The notes beneath the pieces were generated by a model. That model was not told where the DNA came from and made no database searches. It saw nothing but the letters and a program-made list of their open reading frames with translations. From Chryseobacterium taklimakanense (GTDB lineage Bacteria; Bacteroidota; Bacteroidia; Flavobacteriales; Weeksellaceae), in NCBI RefSeq assembly GCF_900187185.1, contig NZ_LT906465.1, positions 1 to 64,000 of the forward strand: a stretch of DNA of 64,000 nt, given 5' to 3'. The translations under genes and the position numbers were made by a program. Below are positions 45,757 through 55,573 of the stretch, in pieces (within the stretch, counting starts at the first letter, position 1; each line of letters begins with the position of its first letter).

Positions 45757-46530
45757 TTAAAGTGATTTAACAAATTCGGCAAACGCATCGCCGGGATTTT
45801 CATTTTTCATAAAATATTCGCCCATCAGGAAACCGTCAAAGCCTTTTTCCTTTAAAAATGTAAAATTTTCTTTTGAATAAATGCCGCTTTCTGCGACGGA
45901 CAGAACGTTTTCCGGAAGCAAATTTTTTAAATCCACCGAATGCTGCAAATCAACTTCAAAATTTTTCAGATTCCGGTTGTTGATGCCCACCAAATCTATA
46001 ATTGGATTGAAATGTCTAAGTTCTTTTTCGGTATGAATTTCCAATAAAACTTCCAGGCCAAGCTCATGTGAAAGTTCCGTAAACTCATGAACCTGAGCCG
46101 GCGAGAGGCAAGCCGCGATAAGTAAAACTACGTCTGCTCCCATAGCTTTCGCTTCGTAAAACTGAAATTCATCCACCATGAAATCCTTTCGTAAGATTGG
46201 AATTTCAACAGAATTTCTCACAGCAAAAATATCTGTCGAACTTCCGCCAAAATATTCTTGGTCCGTCAAAATCGAGATCGCGCTGGCACCGTTGTTTTCG
46301 TAACTTCTAACAACATCTTTAATTTCAGAATGAGCATTAATGATGCCTTTCGACGGTGATTTTCTTTTAAACTCAGCGATGATACCGCTTTTGGTTTTTA
46401 AATTTTGTTTTAAAGAAAAAGTTTTTCGCCCAAAAAATTCTGAATCTTTCAGTTCAGAAAGGCTTTTCAGCTTTTGCGAGGCTGCAATTTCCTGTTTTTT
46501 GGTTGCAATAATTTTATCGAGGATGTTCAT
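45757..46530 (-). CDS. trpC: Indole-3-glycerol phosphate synthase
   Basis: TrpC makes indole-3-glycerol phosphate in a (beta/alpha)8 barrel. The 257-residue protein starts MNILDKIIATKKQEIA and has the signature IIAEFKRKSPSKG near residue 53 with its catalytic Lys, LRKDFMVDEFQFYEAKAMGAD in two halves near 110-130, GINNRNLKNFEVD near 175 and AESGI near 210. ATG 46530 is preferred to the codon at 46539, which lies inside the end of trpD. It starts 1 bp after the trpD stop. Confidence 0.97.
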   Translation of the reverse strand: MNILDKIIATKKQEIAASQKLKSLSELKDSEFFGRKTFSLKQNLKTKSGIIAEFKRKSPSKGIINAHSEIKDVVRSYENNGASAISILTDQEYFGGSSTDIFAVRNSVEIPILRKDFMVDEFQFYEAKAMGADVVLLIAACLSPAQVHEFTELSHELGLEVLLEIHTEKELRHFNPIIDLVGINNRNLKNFEVDLQHSVDLKNLLPENVLSVAESGIYSKENFTFLKEKGFDGFLMGEYFMKNENPGDAFAEFVKSL

Positions 46531-46531
46531 T

Positions 46532-47518
46532 TTAATCAATTAAAGATTGCAGGGTTTTTAATGCTTTTTTTCCGAACAAGCTGTCTTTTGCCATTTCCAG
46601 ACAATCTGTATAACGGCCGTGTTTTCCGGTGTTTTGCAGGGCAAGAGCGGCATTGGCAAGTACGACGCTGTTCTGCGCTTCACTGCCTTTTCCTTCGAGG
46701 ATTTTTACAAAAATGTCTGATGCAGCCTGCTGAGTCTTTCCCCCGAAAATTTCTTCAGCATCTATGTTTTTGAAATGAAGGTCTTCTGCTGAATAGATTT
46801 TTTCACCGTGTTTATCGATAATTTTGGTATCGGAAGTGAGGCTGATTTCGTCGTAGCCGTCCAATGAGTTTACGATCATAAAATTGGCGTTCCGGTTTTG
46901 AAGAAGATACTGATAAATACGCCCGATTTCGGGATTTGCCACGCCAATCATGCTGTATTTCGGCCTGGCGGGATTTATCAACGGTCCGAGGAGATTGAAA
47001 AACGTTTTCAAACCGAGATTTTTTCGCAAAGGCGCCACAGAGCGCAATGCCGTGTGAAAAACCGGTGCGTGGAGAAAGCAGAAATTAGCCTTTTTCAGAT
47101 CATTTTTAAGGTCTTCTTCGTTGTTTTTGAATTTATAACCCAGATTTTCCAGAACATTGGAAGCGCCGCTTACGCTGGAAGCACCGTAATTTCCCTGTTT
47201 CGCAACTTTTTGTCCGGCACCTGCCACCACCAGGCTCGCCAACGTTGAAATATTGAATGTATCCTTGCCGTCGCCGCCGGTTCCTACGATATCAACAAGG
47301 TCATCCGTACCCAGATTTACGGGCTGAGCCAACTGCAGAAGCGCGCTGCTGAAACCCTCGAGTTCATCAAGCGTGATGCTCCGCATCAGAAATACCGTGA
47401 CGAAAGAAGTGACTTCATTTTCGTTGAACTTGCTGTTGGCAATTTCAATCATGATCGATTTTGCTTCCGCCTTCGAAAGGGTCTGGTGATTAAAAAGGTA
47501 TTGTAATATTTCCTTCAT
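46532..47518 (-). CDS. trpD: Anthranilate phosphoribosyltransferase
   Basis: TrpD transfers phosphoribose from PRPP to anthranilate. The 328-residue protein has the glycine-rich VDIVGTGGDGKDTFNIST near residues 74-91, KQGNYGASSVSGASNVLENLG in two halves near 104-124, and LRKNLGLKTFFNLLGPLINP near 150-170. It is a stand-alone enzyme and is not fused to trpG. It starts 2 bp after the trpG stop. Confidence 0.97.
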   Translation of the reverse strand: MKEILQYLFNHQTLSKAEAKSIMIEIANSKFNENEVTSFVTVFLMRSITLDELEGFSSALLQLAQPVNLGTDDLVDIVGTGGDGKDTFNISTLASLVVAGAGQKVAKQGNYGASSVSGASNVLENLGYKFKNNEEDLKNDLKKANFCFLHAPVFHTALRSVAPLRKNLGLKTFFNLLGPLINPARPKYSMIGVANPEIGRIYQYLLQNRNANFMIVNSLDGYDEISLTSDTKIIDKHGEKIYSAEDLHFKNIDAEEIFGGKTQQAASDIFVKILEGKGSEAQNSVVLANAALALQNTGKHGRYTDCLEMAKDSLFGKKALKTLQSLID

Positions 47519-47520
47519 TT

Positions 47521-48090
47521 TTAGGGGCGTAAGAAGTTTTCCATTATTTTTTTTCCTTCCGGTGTCAGGATGCTTTCAGGATGGTACTGCACACCGTGCA
47601 CATCGAATTTTTTGTGCTGCAGCGACATGATCATATTTTCTCTGTCAACGGAGGTGATTTCAAGTTCGTCGGGGAAGAACTCAGGATCCACAGCCCAGCT
47701 GTGATATCGGCCCACTTCGATGGTCTCAGGCAAACCACTCAGCAGTTTCACGTCCGTTTTTGTTTTTTTTGCTTCGGTGGCCACGCCGTGGTAAATTTCT
47801 TTTAAGTTGATAAGTTTTCCGCCAAAAGCTTCTGCAATTGCCTGCTGACCAAGGCATACGCCGAAAATGGATTTCGTGGGCGCATAAGTTTTTATCACGT
47901 CCAGTAAAATTCCGGCTTCGGAAGGTATTCCCGGACCGGGAGACAGGATGATTTTGTCGTATTCCGCGATTTTTTCAAGCGGAATTTCATCATTCCTGTA
48001 AACATCGACTTTATGCCCGACAATCTGCTCAATCATCTGAACGAGGTTGTAGGTGAAACTGTCGTAATTATCAAATACCAGTATTTTCAT
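47521..48090 (-). CDS. trpG: Anthranilate synthase component II (glutamine amidotransferase)
   Basis: TrpG supplies ammonia from glutamine to TrpE. The 189-residue class I amidotransferase has DNYDSFTYNLVQ at the start, the nucleophile Cys in FGVCLGQQAIAE near residue 79, and the His-Glu pair in HGVQYHPESI near 167. Genome context gives the anthranilate role, but such proteins can also serve 4-amino-4-deoxychorismate synthase (PabA). It is 11 bp after trpE. Confidence 0.96.
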   Translation of the reverse strand: MKILVFDNYDSFTYNLVQMIEQIVGHKVDVYRNDEIPLEKIAEYDKIILSPGPGIPSEAGILLDVIKTYAPTKSIFGVCLGQQAIAEAFGGKLINLKEIYHGVATEAKKTKTDVKLLSGLPETIEVGRYHSWAVDPEFFPDELEITSVDRENMIMSLQHKKFDVHGVQYHPESILTPEGKKIMENFLRP

Positions 48091-48101
48091 TGTTGTTTTT
48101 A

Positions 48102-49520
48102 TTAAATTTTTTCAGCTTTCCTGATGGCTGATTTTAAGGCGTTGAGTTTGTTATTGACCTCCTGAAGTTCATTTTCCGGAGAAGATTTTGCTACAATACC
48201 GGCACCTGCCTGATAAAAAAGCGTATTGTTTTTGCTGAGAAATGTACGGATCATAATGGCCTGGTTGCAGCTCCCATCGAAGCCTACAAAACCGATGCAG
48301 CCGCCGTAGTAGCTGCGTGGGCTTTTCTCGTATTCGTCGATCAGCTGCATCGCACGGTATTTTGGCGCACCGCTTAAGGTTCCCTGTGGGAATGTAGCGG
48401 CAATCACCTCAAACGGATTCTGTTCTTCGGCTAGATCGGCCGTCACTTCACTGACCAAATGGATGACGTGAGAAAAGAAATGGATTTCCTTCAGTTTCGT
48501 AACCGTGGTATTTTTTCCGTAGATGCTTAAGTCGTTGCGCGCGAGATCTACAAGCATGGTATGTTCGGCGTTTTCTTTGGCATCTTTTTTTAGATTTTCG
48601 GCCGATGCAAGATCGGTTTCCGTATCGCCGGTTCTGGCAAAAGTCCCTGCGATTGGGTGGATCACCGCTTTTGAACTGTTGATGATGAGCTGGCTTTCCG
48701 GGCTGGAACCCATCAGTTTATAATCGCCGTAATCAAAATAAAAAAGGTATGGCGACGGATTGATATTTCTGAGTGCACGGTAGACATTGAAATCGTCACC
48801 ACGGAATTTCTGTTCGAAACGCCTGCTCAAAACCAGCTGGAACACATCGCCGCGATAACAGTGGTACTTGGCTTTTTCCACCAAATTTTTATATTCTGCA
48901 TCGCTTAGATTTGAAGTTTCTTCTTCAATGGTTTTGAAGGGAAAAACGGGCGCATTTTTTTGATAAATAATATTCTGAAGTTCGAGGGAGTCAGATTTTA
49001 GCCCCGGAATTTGGTTTTCAATCAGAAACATCTCATCATTGAAATGGTTGATTGCAATCACGTACTGGTAGAGCCTATAGCGCAGCAGTGGAATCTGGTT
49101 TCGGTCAGTCTTTTCTTTAAATTCGATATTCTCAAAAAACGGCACCGCATCATAAGCTGTGTAACCGAAAAGCCCCTGCGCAGTTTTTCCCAGCGGATGG
49201 TTTGGAACTTCACAGCTGAAATTTTTAGAAAAACTGTAAAGTAAATCCGTCAGTTTCACCTCTTTTAGCTTAATTTTTTCAGGATTTTCGAGCGGGAATT
49301 TTATTTCAGCTTCATTCTGGTTGCTGATTTCAATTCCGGCAATGGCATTCACGGCAATGTAGGAGAAATTGTTTTCGCTGTTTTGGTTTCCGGCACTCTC
49401 AAGCAGAACCGTGTCGCGGAATTTGTCGCGGAGTCTGAGGTAGATGCCCACCGGGGTGAAGAGGTCGCTCATCACCACTTTTACCGTGGTTTTTACGGAA
49501 ATATTTTTTTGAGTTTTCAT
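48102..49520 (-). CDS. trpE: Anthranilate synthase component I
   Basis: TrpE converts chorismate to anthranilate. The 472-residue protein has the chorismate-binding domain with DVFQLVLSRRFEQK near residue 227, IHPIAGTFARTGD near 290, AEHTMLVDLARNDL near 315 and TLSGAPKYRAM near 380. In the N-terminal allosteric part, VLLESAGN (about residues 34-41) resembles the LLES tryptophan-binding motif, so feedback inhibition is likely. It is the first structural gene, preceded by an attenuator with a Trp-rich leader peptide. Confidence 0.97.
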   Translation of the reverse strand: MKTQKNISVKTTVKVVMSDLFTPVGIYLRLRDKFRDTVLLESAGNQNSENNFSYIAVNAIAGIEISNQNEAEIKFPLENPEKIKLKEVKLTDLLYSFSKNFSCEVPNHPLGKTAQGLFGYTAYDAVPFFENIEFKEKTDRNQIPLLRYRLYQYVIAINHFNDEMFLIENQIPGLKSDSLELQNIIYQKNAPVFPFKTIEEETSNLSDAEYKNLVEKAKYHCYRGDVFQLVLSRRFEQKFRGDDFNVYRALRNINPSPYLFYFDYGDYKLMGSSPESQLIINSSKAVIHPIAGTFARTGDTETDLASAENLKKDAKENAEHTMLVDLARNDLSIYGKNTTVTKLKEIHFFSHVIHLVSEVTADLAEEQNPFEVIAATFPQGTLSGAPKYRAMQLIDEYEKSPRSYYGGCIGFVGFDGSCNQAIMIRTFLSKNNTLFYQAGAGIVAKSSPENELQEVNNKLNALKSAIRKAEKI

Positions 49521-49532
49521 ATCATTTTAAAT

Positions 49533-49566
49533 AAAAAAAAGACTTCAACGCTATCGTCAAAGTCTT
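49533..49566 (-). terminator. trp attenuator terminator
   Basis: On the minus strand AAGACTTTGACG pairs with CGTTGAAGTCTT (12 bp, two G-U wobbles) around ATAG, followed by eight T residues. It lies 13 nt upstream of the trpE ATG and 29 nt after the leader-peptide stop. Its 5' arm (49555-49565) can instead pair with 49606-49615. Confidence 0.92.
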
Positions 49567-49632
49567 ACTTATGCTATTGCAAACAGGATACACGGTTAGT
49601 GCGCCAGACCCGACGAGAGTTTGAGCGGCCAC
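49555..49632 (-). promoter_or_regulatory. trp attenuator: competing pause and antiterminator segments
   Basis: Segment 1 (49626-49632, GTGGCCG) overlaps the Trp codons and can pair with segment 2 (49599-49606, TGGCGCAC, one bulge). Segment 2 continues at 49606-49615 (CGTCGGGTCT), which can pair fully with the terminator 5' arm AGACTTTGACG at 49555-49565 with one bulged U. A ribosome stalled on the Trp codons would free segment 2 and form the antiterminator. Pairings were found by eye. Confidence 0.75.
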
Positions 49633-49661
49633 CACCAAGTATTGTTTGTGATTGCTTTCAT
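49596..49661 (-). CDS. trpL: trp operon leader peptide
   Basis: A 21-codon ORF (ATG at 49661, TAA at 49596-49598) starts MKAITNNTWWWPL. It carries three consecutive TGG codons at residues 9-11 (49629-49637). Three Trp residues in 21 is far above chance, and the ORF sits between a -7 promoter element and an intrinsic terminator ahead of trpE. Its function is to report charged tRNA-Trp to the attenuator, as TrpL does in enterobacteria. It is too short for ordinary gene callers. The ATG lies only 5 nt after TATATTTG, so the transcript may be nearly leaderless. Confidence 0.9.
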   Translation of the reverse strand: MKAITNNTWWWPLKLSSGLAH

Positions 49662-49666
49662 TGGGA

Positions 49667-49674
49667 CAAATATA
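49667..49674 (-). promoter_or_regulatory. -7 element of the trp operon, 5 nt from the leader-peptide ATG
   Basis: TATATTTG on the minus strand is followed by TCCCA and then the leader ATG. No clear -33 TTTG was found. Confidence 0.65.
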
Positions 49675-49940
49675 AAAATGATTTTGGATTTTAAAAATAA
49701 AAATTAAAAGTTTTTTATTCCTCCTTTTTAAAATTCAGAATGATTTTAAAGTGATGACTGAGTCGGAAAAAAGAATAATGCTGCAATCTCCAATTATCAC
49801 AGGGCAAAACATATTTTGCGATTTTTTAAAACTTTTATGTTCTTTAAGAGACAGAACTTTTCACTTTTTGTTTAAAATAACTTTTTGCGGTTAAAGAAAG
49901 GCAATAGGTTATTCTTTTCTGGCCTTTCTTTAAAAATCAC
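49675..49940. other. Intergenic region between the trp promoter and the lysS promoter
   Basis: The AT-rich stretch holds no supported ORF. One long inverted repeat, AAAGAAAGGC (49894-49903 area) with GCCTTTCTTT (about 49922-49931), lies just before the lysS promoter. It lacks a T-tract in either direction, so its role is unclear. Confidence 0.5.
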
Positions 49941-49948
49941 TATTTTTG
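49941..49948 (+). promoter_or_regulatory. -7 element of lysS
   Basis: TATTTTTG gives a leader of about 20 nt before the lysS ATG at 49971. Confidence 0.55.
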
Positions 49949-49970
49949 CAAGTCTAAAAATTTAAATAAA

Positions 49971-51668
49971 ATGTCTTTATCCGAACAGGAAATCATCCGC
50001 CGCGAAAAGCTACAGAAACTTACGGCAATAGGAATCGACGCGTTCCCGGCAGCTGAATATAAGGTAACTAATACCACTAAAACCATCAGGGAAAATTTTG
50101 AAGAAGGAAAATCCGTGAAAATCGCGGGCAGACTCATGTCTAGAAGGATTCAGGGGAAGGCGAGTTTTGCAGAGCTGCAGGACTCTGAAGGCAAAATTCA
50201 GGTCTATTTCAACCGTGATGAGATTTGCCCGGGTGAGGATAAAGAACTGTACAACGAGGTTTACAAACACCTTTTGGATATTGGTGATATCATCGGAATT
50301 GAAGGCGAACTGTTCAAAACTCAGGTTGGCGAAATGACGGTAATGGTGAAGAATTTTACGCTATTAACCAAATCTTTAAGACCTCTTCCGCAGGCAAAAA
50401 CCGATGAAAACGGCGTTGTTCACGATGCATTCAACGATCCGGAACTTAGATACAGACAGCGTTACGTAGATTTAACGGTAAATCCGCAGGTGAAAGAAGT
50501 TTTTGTGAAAAGAACAAAAATGTTCAACGCAATGCGCACGTTTTTCAATGATGCCGGTTATTTTGAAGTGGAAACCCCAATTCTGCAGTCTATTCCTGGA
50601 GGTGCTGCTGCAAGGCCGTTCATCACGCATCACAATGCGCTCGACATCCCGTTATACTTACGAATTGCGAATGAACTGTATTTGAAAAGACTGATCGTAG
50701 GGGGTTTTGATGGTGTTTATGAATTTTCCAAAAACTTCAGAAATGAAGGGATGGACAGAACCCACAATCCGGAATTTACGGCGATGGAAATTTACGTTGC
50801 CTACAAAGATTACAATTGGATGATGGATTTCACCGAGAAACTGCTCGAATTCGTGGCTGTTTCGGTAAACGGAGCCGCAGAATCAACATTCGGTGAACAT
50901 AAAATCAACTGGAAAGCACCTTACCCGCGGATTTCCATGACGGAGGCCATACAGAAATATACAGGTTTCGATATCACCGGAAAAACAGAGCAGGAACTGT
51001 ACGATTTTGCGAAATCAATTGGTATTGAAGTGGATGAAACCATGGGCAAAGGAAAACTCATTGATGAAATTTTCGGTGAAAAATGCGAAGGAAATTTCAT
51101 TCAGCCGACTTTCATCACAGATTATCCGATAGAAATGTCGCCGCTTACCAAAAAGCACCGCAGCAAAGAAGGCCTGACCGAACGATTCGAGCTAATGGTT
51201 TGTGGTAAAGAAATCGCAAACGCATATTCCGAGTTGAACGATCCGATAGACCAGAGAGAACGTTTCGAAGCGCAGCTTGCGCTTTCCGAAAGAGGAGACG
51301 ACGAGGCCATGTTTATCGACAACGATTTCCTTCGTGCTTTGGAATACGGAATGCCGCCAACGTCCGGATTGGGTATCGGAATGGACCGCCTGATTATGTT
51401 TTTAACCAACAGTGCCTCCATCCAGGAAGTGTTGTTCTTCCCGCAAATGAAACCTGAGAAAACCACGTCTCAAATAGATTTGGGCGAAGATGAAAAAGTA
51501 ATCATCGAAATTCTGAATGCTCAGGAACAGCCGATGCAACTTTCAGAGGTAAAAGAAAAAAGCCAGCTTTCCGGCAAGAAATGGGATAAAGCCACGAAAA
51601 ATTTAACCAAAAGTAATGTTGTGAAAGTGGAAAAAGTAGGCGAGGATCTGGTGATGGTGAAGATTTAA
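49971..51668 (+). CDS. lysS: Lysine--tRNA ligase (class II)
   Basis: LysRS charges tRNA-Lys. The 565-residue protein has the N-terminal OB-fold anticodon domain (about residues 50-145, [14 protein letters not shown]), motif 2 [18 protein letters not shown] near 265, and motif 3 [11 protein letters not shown] near 465. A C-terminal extension of about 70 residues after the catalytic core ([19 protein letters not shown]) resembles a winged-helix module seen in Bacteroidota LysRS. It is followed within 11 bp by a hairpin repeat element rather than by a normal terminator. Confidence 0.97.
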   Translation: MSLSEQEIIRREKLQKLTAIGIDAFPAAEYKVTNTTKTIRENFEEGKSVKIAGRLMSRRIQGKASFAELQDSEGKIQVYFNRDEICPGEDKELYNEVYKHLLDIGDIIGIEGELFKTQVGEMTVMVKNFTLLTKSLRPLPQAKTDENGVVHDAFNDPELRYRQRYVDLTVNPQVKEVFVKRTKMFNAMRTFFNDAGYFEVETPILQSIPGGAAARPFITHHNALDIPLYLRIANELYLKRLIVGGFDGVYEFSKNFRNEGMDRTHNPEFTAMEIYVAYKDYNWMMDFTEKLLEFVAVSVNGAAESTFGEHKINWKAPYPRISMTEAIQKYTGFDITGKTEQELYDFAKSIGIEVDETMGKGKLIDEIFGEKCEGNFIQPTFITDYPIEMSPLTKKHRSKEGLTERFELMVCGKEIANAYSELNDPIDQRERFEAQLALSERGDDEAMFIDNDFLRALEYGMPPTSGLGIGMDRLIMFLTNSASIQEVLFFPQMKPEKTTSQIDLGEDEKVIIEILNAQEQPMQLSEVKEKSQLSGKKWDKATKNLTKSNVVKVEKVGEDLVMVKI

Positions 51669-51678
51669 AAGAGAAAAT

Positions 51679-51730
51679 TCCCCTCCTCTGGAGGGGTGGC
51701 AATCGCCTATAGCGATTGACGGGTGGTTTA
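51679..51730 (+). repeat. Left inverted hairpin repeat of the DUF559 cassette
   Basis: CCCCTCCTCTGGAGGGG forms a 7-bp hairpin (51680-51696), then CAATCGC/GCGATTG forms a second (51700-51718), and the block ends GGGTGGTTTA. The right repeat at 52169-52207 is its inverted counterpart. Confidence 0.75.
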
Positions 51731-51753
51731 CAATAATATCTATCTGCAACAAA

Positions 51754-52220
51754 ATGGAACAAAGAATTCAAACCCATATCAAGGGAATTTCTATCCAAAA
51801 GGAATTTTGTTGAAAATCTACCCTATAATCCCGAACTTAAAAAACTCCTTCCGGGAAAAAGAAAGGCAGGAATTCTTTCGGAAGTTCTTTTTTGGAAGCA
51901 AGTCAGAAACCGCCAGTTTCATAGTATTGATTTTGACCGACAGAATCATCGGTAATTACATTGTTGAATTTTATGTAAAAACCTTAGGATTAGTTATTGA
52001 AATCGACGGAACAAGTCATAATCTGAAAGAAGATTATGATCTCGCAAGGCAGGAATTTTTGGAGAATTTGGGTTTAAGGGTCTTCCCGATTACAGATTTC
52101 GATATAAAAATTGATCTTTCTGTTGTCATGCGAGATTTGGAAGATTTTATTGTGCAAAAATTTCTTTATAAACCATCACACCTTCGGCACCCCTCCAAAG
52201 GAGGGAAATGCCCCGCATAA
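51754..52220 (+). pseudogene. DUF559 endonuclease-like gene with two frameshifts
   Basis: Three reading frames join into one DUF559 (Vsr/restriction-like fold) protein. ATG 51754 encodes MEQRIQTHIKGISIQKEF. After an extra base near 51803-51812 the next frame reads ENLPYNPELKK, then KAGILSEVLFWKQVRNRQFH and SIDFDRQ. After a two-base loss near 51941-51944 the last frame reads RIIGNYIVEFYVKTLGLVIE, then IDGTSHNLKEDYDLARQEFL to the C terminus. The catalytic-type segment with EIDG survives, but no single ORF encodes the whole. Its last codons run into the right hairpin repeat. It is probably inactive unless the sequence has errors. Confidence 0.82.
52169..52207 (-). repeat. Right inverted hairpin repeat of the DUF559 cassette
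   Basis: Read on the minus strand it is TTCCCTCCTTTGGAGGGGTG followed by a shorter middle stem and GTGATGGTTTA. It matches the left repeat in its outer hairpin and inner GGTTTA end but differs in the middle. Confidence 0.75.
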
Positions 52221-52243
52221 AATTAAAGTCAGACATAACCAAT

Positions 52244-53386
52244 TCACAGGCCGTTCACAAAACTGCGTATTTCTTTTTCCAGAATTTCCGGAACTTCCAT
52301 CGCTGCAAAGTGGCCGCCTTTGCTGGGTTCGTTCCAATAAGTAACATTAAAAAACCGTTCCGCAAATTCGCGCGGCGGGTGGGAAATATCTTTCGGGAAA
52401 ATTGAAAATCCTGTGGGTACCGTAACTTTCTCATCAGAATGGTTCACCGGATTTATTTTTTCCAGCGGGTTATATTTGTCGTTCATCATGTCTTTCATTG
52501 CGTTCAGGTAAATTCTTGATGCTGAGCCAAAAGTATTTGTAAACCAGTATATTGAAGCATTTGTAAGTAAATCGTCTTTACTGAAGCTGTTTTCAAAATC
52601 ATCCGACCAAACTTTAAATTTTTCTAAAAGCCATGCGGCAAGACCTGCCGGCGAATCATTCATTGCCGGAGCAAGGGAATTTGGTTTTGTACTCTGGATC
52701 ATCGCATAGGCACCTGCGGTCTGCTGCCATTTTTCAACTTTTTTAATAAATTTCTTTTCGGCTTCGGATGCGTCCTCAGGCTCCTCCATCGAGTGGCTGA
52801 ACGGAACATCGGTTAAATGCAGCCCAACAAGATTTTCTCCGTGATACTGGGCGATTTTCTCACCGATGGAAGTGCCCCAGTCGCCGCCGTGTACCAAGTA
52901 CTTTTTATAATTTAAAATATTGTGCATCAGCTCATTGAAAATTTTAGCAATTTTCAGAGGGCTGTTTTCATTGCGGTTTGTGGAAAAACCAAAACCTGGA
53001 ACTGAAGGAATTACCAGCGTGAAGGACATTCCGTTTCCGTCGGCTTCCGTAAGAAGCGGAATCATTTTTTTAAACCTTAAAAAGCTGTCGGGCCAGCCGT
53101 GAATCAGCAGCAGCGGAATGTTATTATCACCCTTACCTTCTATTAAAATAAAATGAACCGCTTCGCCGCTGATCGGTGTAATATAGTTGGGAAATTGATT
53201 GATTTCCGTTTCATGTTTGCGCCAGTCGTAGGAATTTTGCCAGTAGCTGCAAATTTCTTTCAGGTAACTTTCGTCGGTTCCTGCTTTAAAATCGCTTTCC
53301 GGCAGATTTGCAAAGCGCGTTTTGGCAAGTCTTTGTTTTAAGTCTGAAATTTCTTCGTCGCTGATCTGAATTTTTAATTTTTCCAT
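52244..53386 (-). CDS. Epoxide hydrolase family alpha/beta hydrolase
   Basis: The 380-residue protein matches microsomal-type epoxide hydrolases. It has an N-terminal EHN domain (residues about 1-100, with ISDEEISDLKQRLAKTRF), oxyanion motif HGWP at 96-99, nucleophile Asp169 in HGGDWGTSIG, cap residues and a catalytic His359 in SKGGHFAAMEVPE. It probably opens an epoxide or related ester; the natural substrate is unknown. There is no signal peptide, so it is likely cytoplasmic. The gene stands alone and is divergent from gyrB. Confidence 0.92.
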   Translation of the reverse strand: MEKLKIQISDEEISDLKQRLAKTRFANLPESDFKAGTDESYLKEICSYWQNSYDWRKHETEINQFPNYITPISGEAVHFILIEGKGDNNIPLLLIHGWPDSFLRFKKMIPLLTEADGNGMSFTLVIPSVPGFGFSTNRNENSPLKIAKIFNELMHNILNYKKYLVHGGDWGTSIGEKIAQYHGENLVGLHLTDVPFSHSMEEPEDASEAEKKFIKKVEKWQQTAGAYAMIQSTKPNSLAPAMNDSPAGLAAWLLEKFKVWSDDFENSFSKDDLLTNASIYWFTNTFGSASRIYLNAMKDMMNDKYNPLEKINPVNHSDEKVTVPTGFSIFPKDISHPPREFAERFFNVTYWNEPSKGGHFAAMEVPEILEKEIRSFVNGL

Positions 53387-53516
53387 AATTTTGTCGGATT
53401 GGTCTACGGCGAATTTACAGTTTTTTTAAATTCTACCGTTACCAGAGCATCAGTTTAAAAAAAAATTAACACCAAAATCTAATACTTTTTAACTTTCATA
53501 CCCCATTAAAATTTCG

Positions 53517-53524
53517 TATTTTTG
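53517..53524 (+). promoter_or_regulatory. -7 element of gyrB
   Basis: TATTTTTG lies 28 nt before ATG 53553. Confidence 0.55.
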
Positions 53525-53540
53525 TAGTATTTTAATTTAA

Positions 53541-55514
<1,974 letters not shown>

Positions 55515-55531
55515 TAATTTAAATTAATATT

Positions 55532-55561
55532 AAAATGCTTCCAGAAACGGAGGCATTTTTT
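55532..55561 (+). terminator. gyrB terminator fused to the next promoter
   Basis: A 9-bp stem AATGCTTCC/GGAGGCATT (one wobble) with a 6-nt loop ends in six T residues. The last T begins the TATTTTTG element of the lipid-kinase gene. Confidence 0.88.
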
Positions 55562-55568
55562 ATTTTTG
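55561..55568 (+). promoter_or_regulatory. -7 element of the lipid-kinase gene, 5 nt from its ATG
   Basis: TATTTTTG is separated from ATG 55574 by CAGAC and overlaps the gyrB terminator T-tract. A leaderless transcript is predicted. Confidence 0.6.
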
Positions 55569-55573
55569 CAGAC

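Noticed and set aside
49894-49933. Long inverted repeat upstream of lysS considered as a terminator or T-box
   Set aside because: No T-tract follows on either strand and no T-box specifier or antiterminator sequence was seen; T-boxes are not expected in this phylum.
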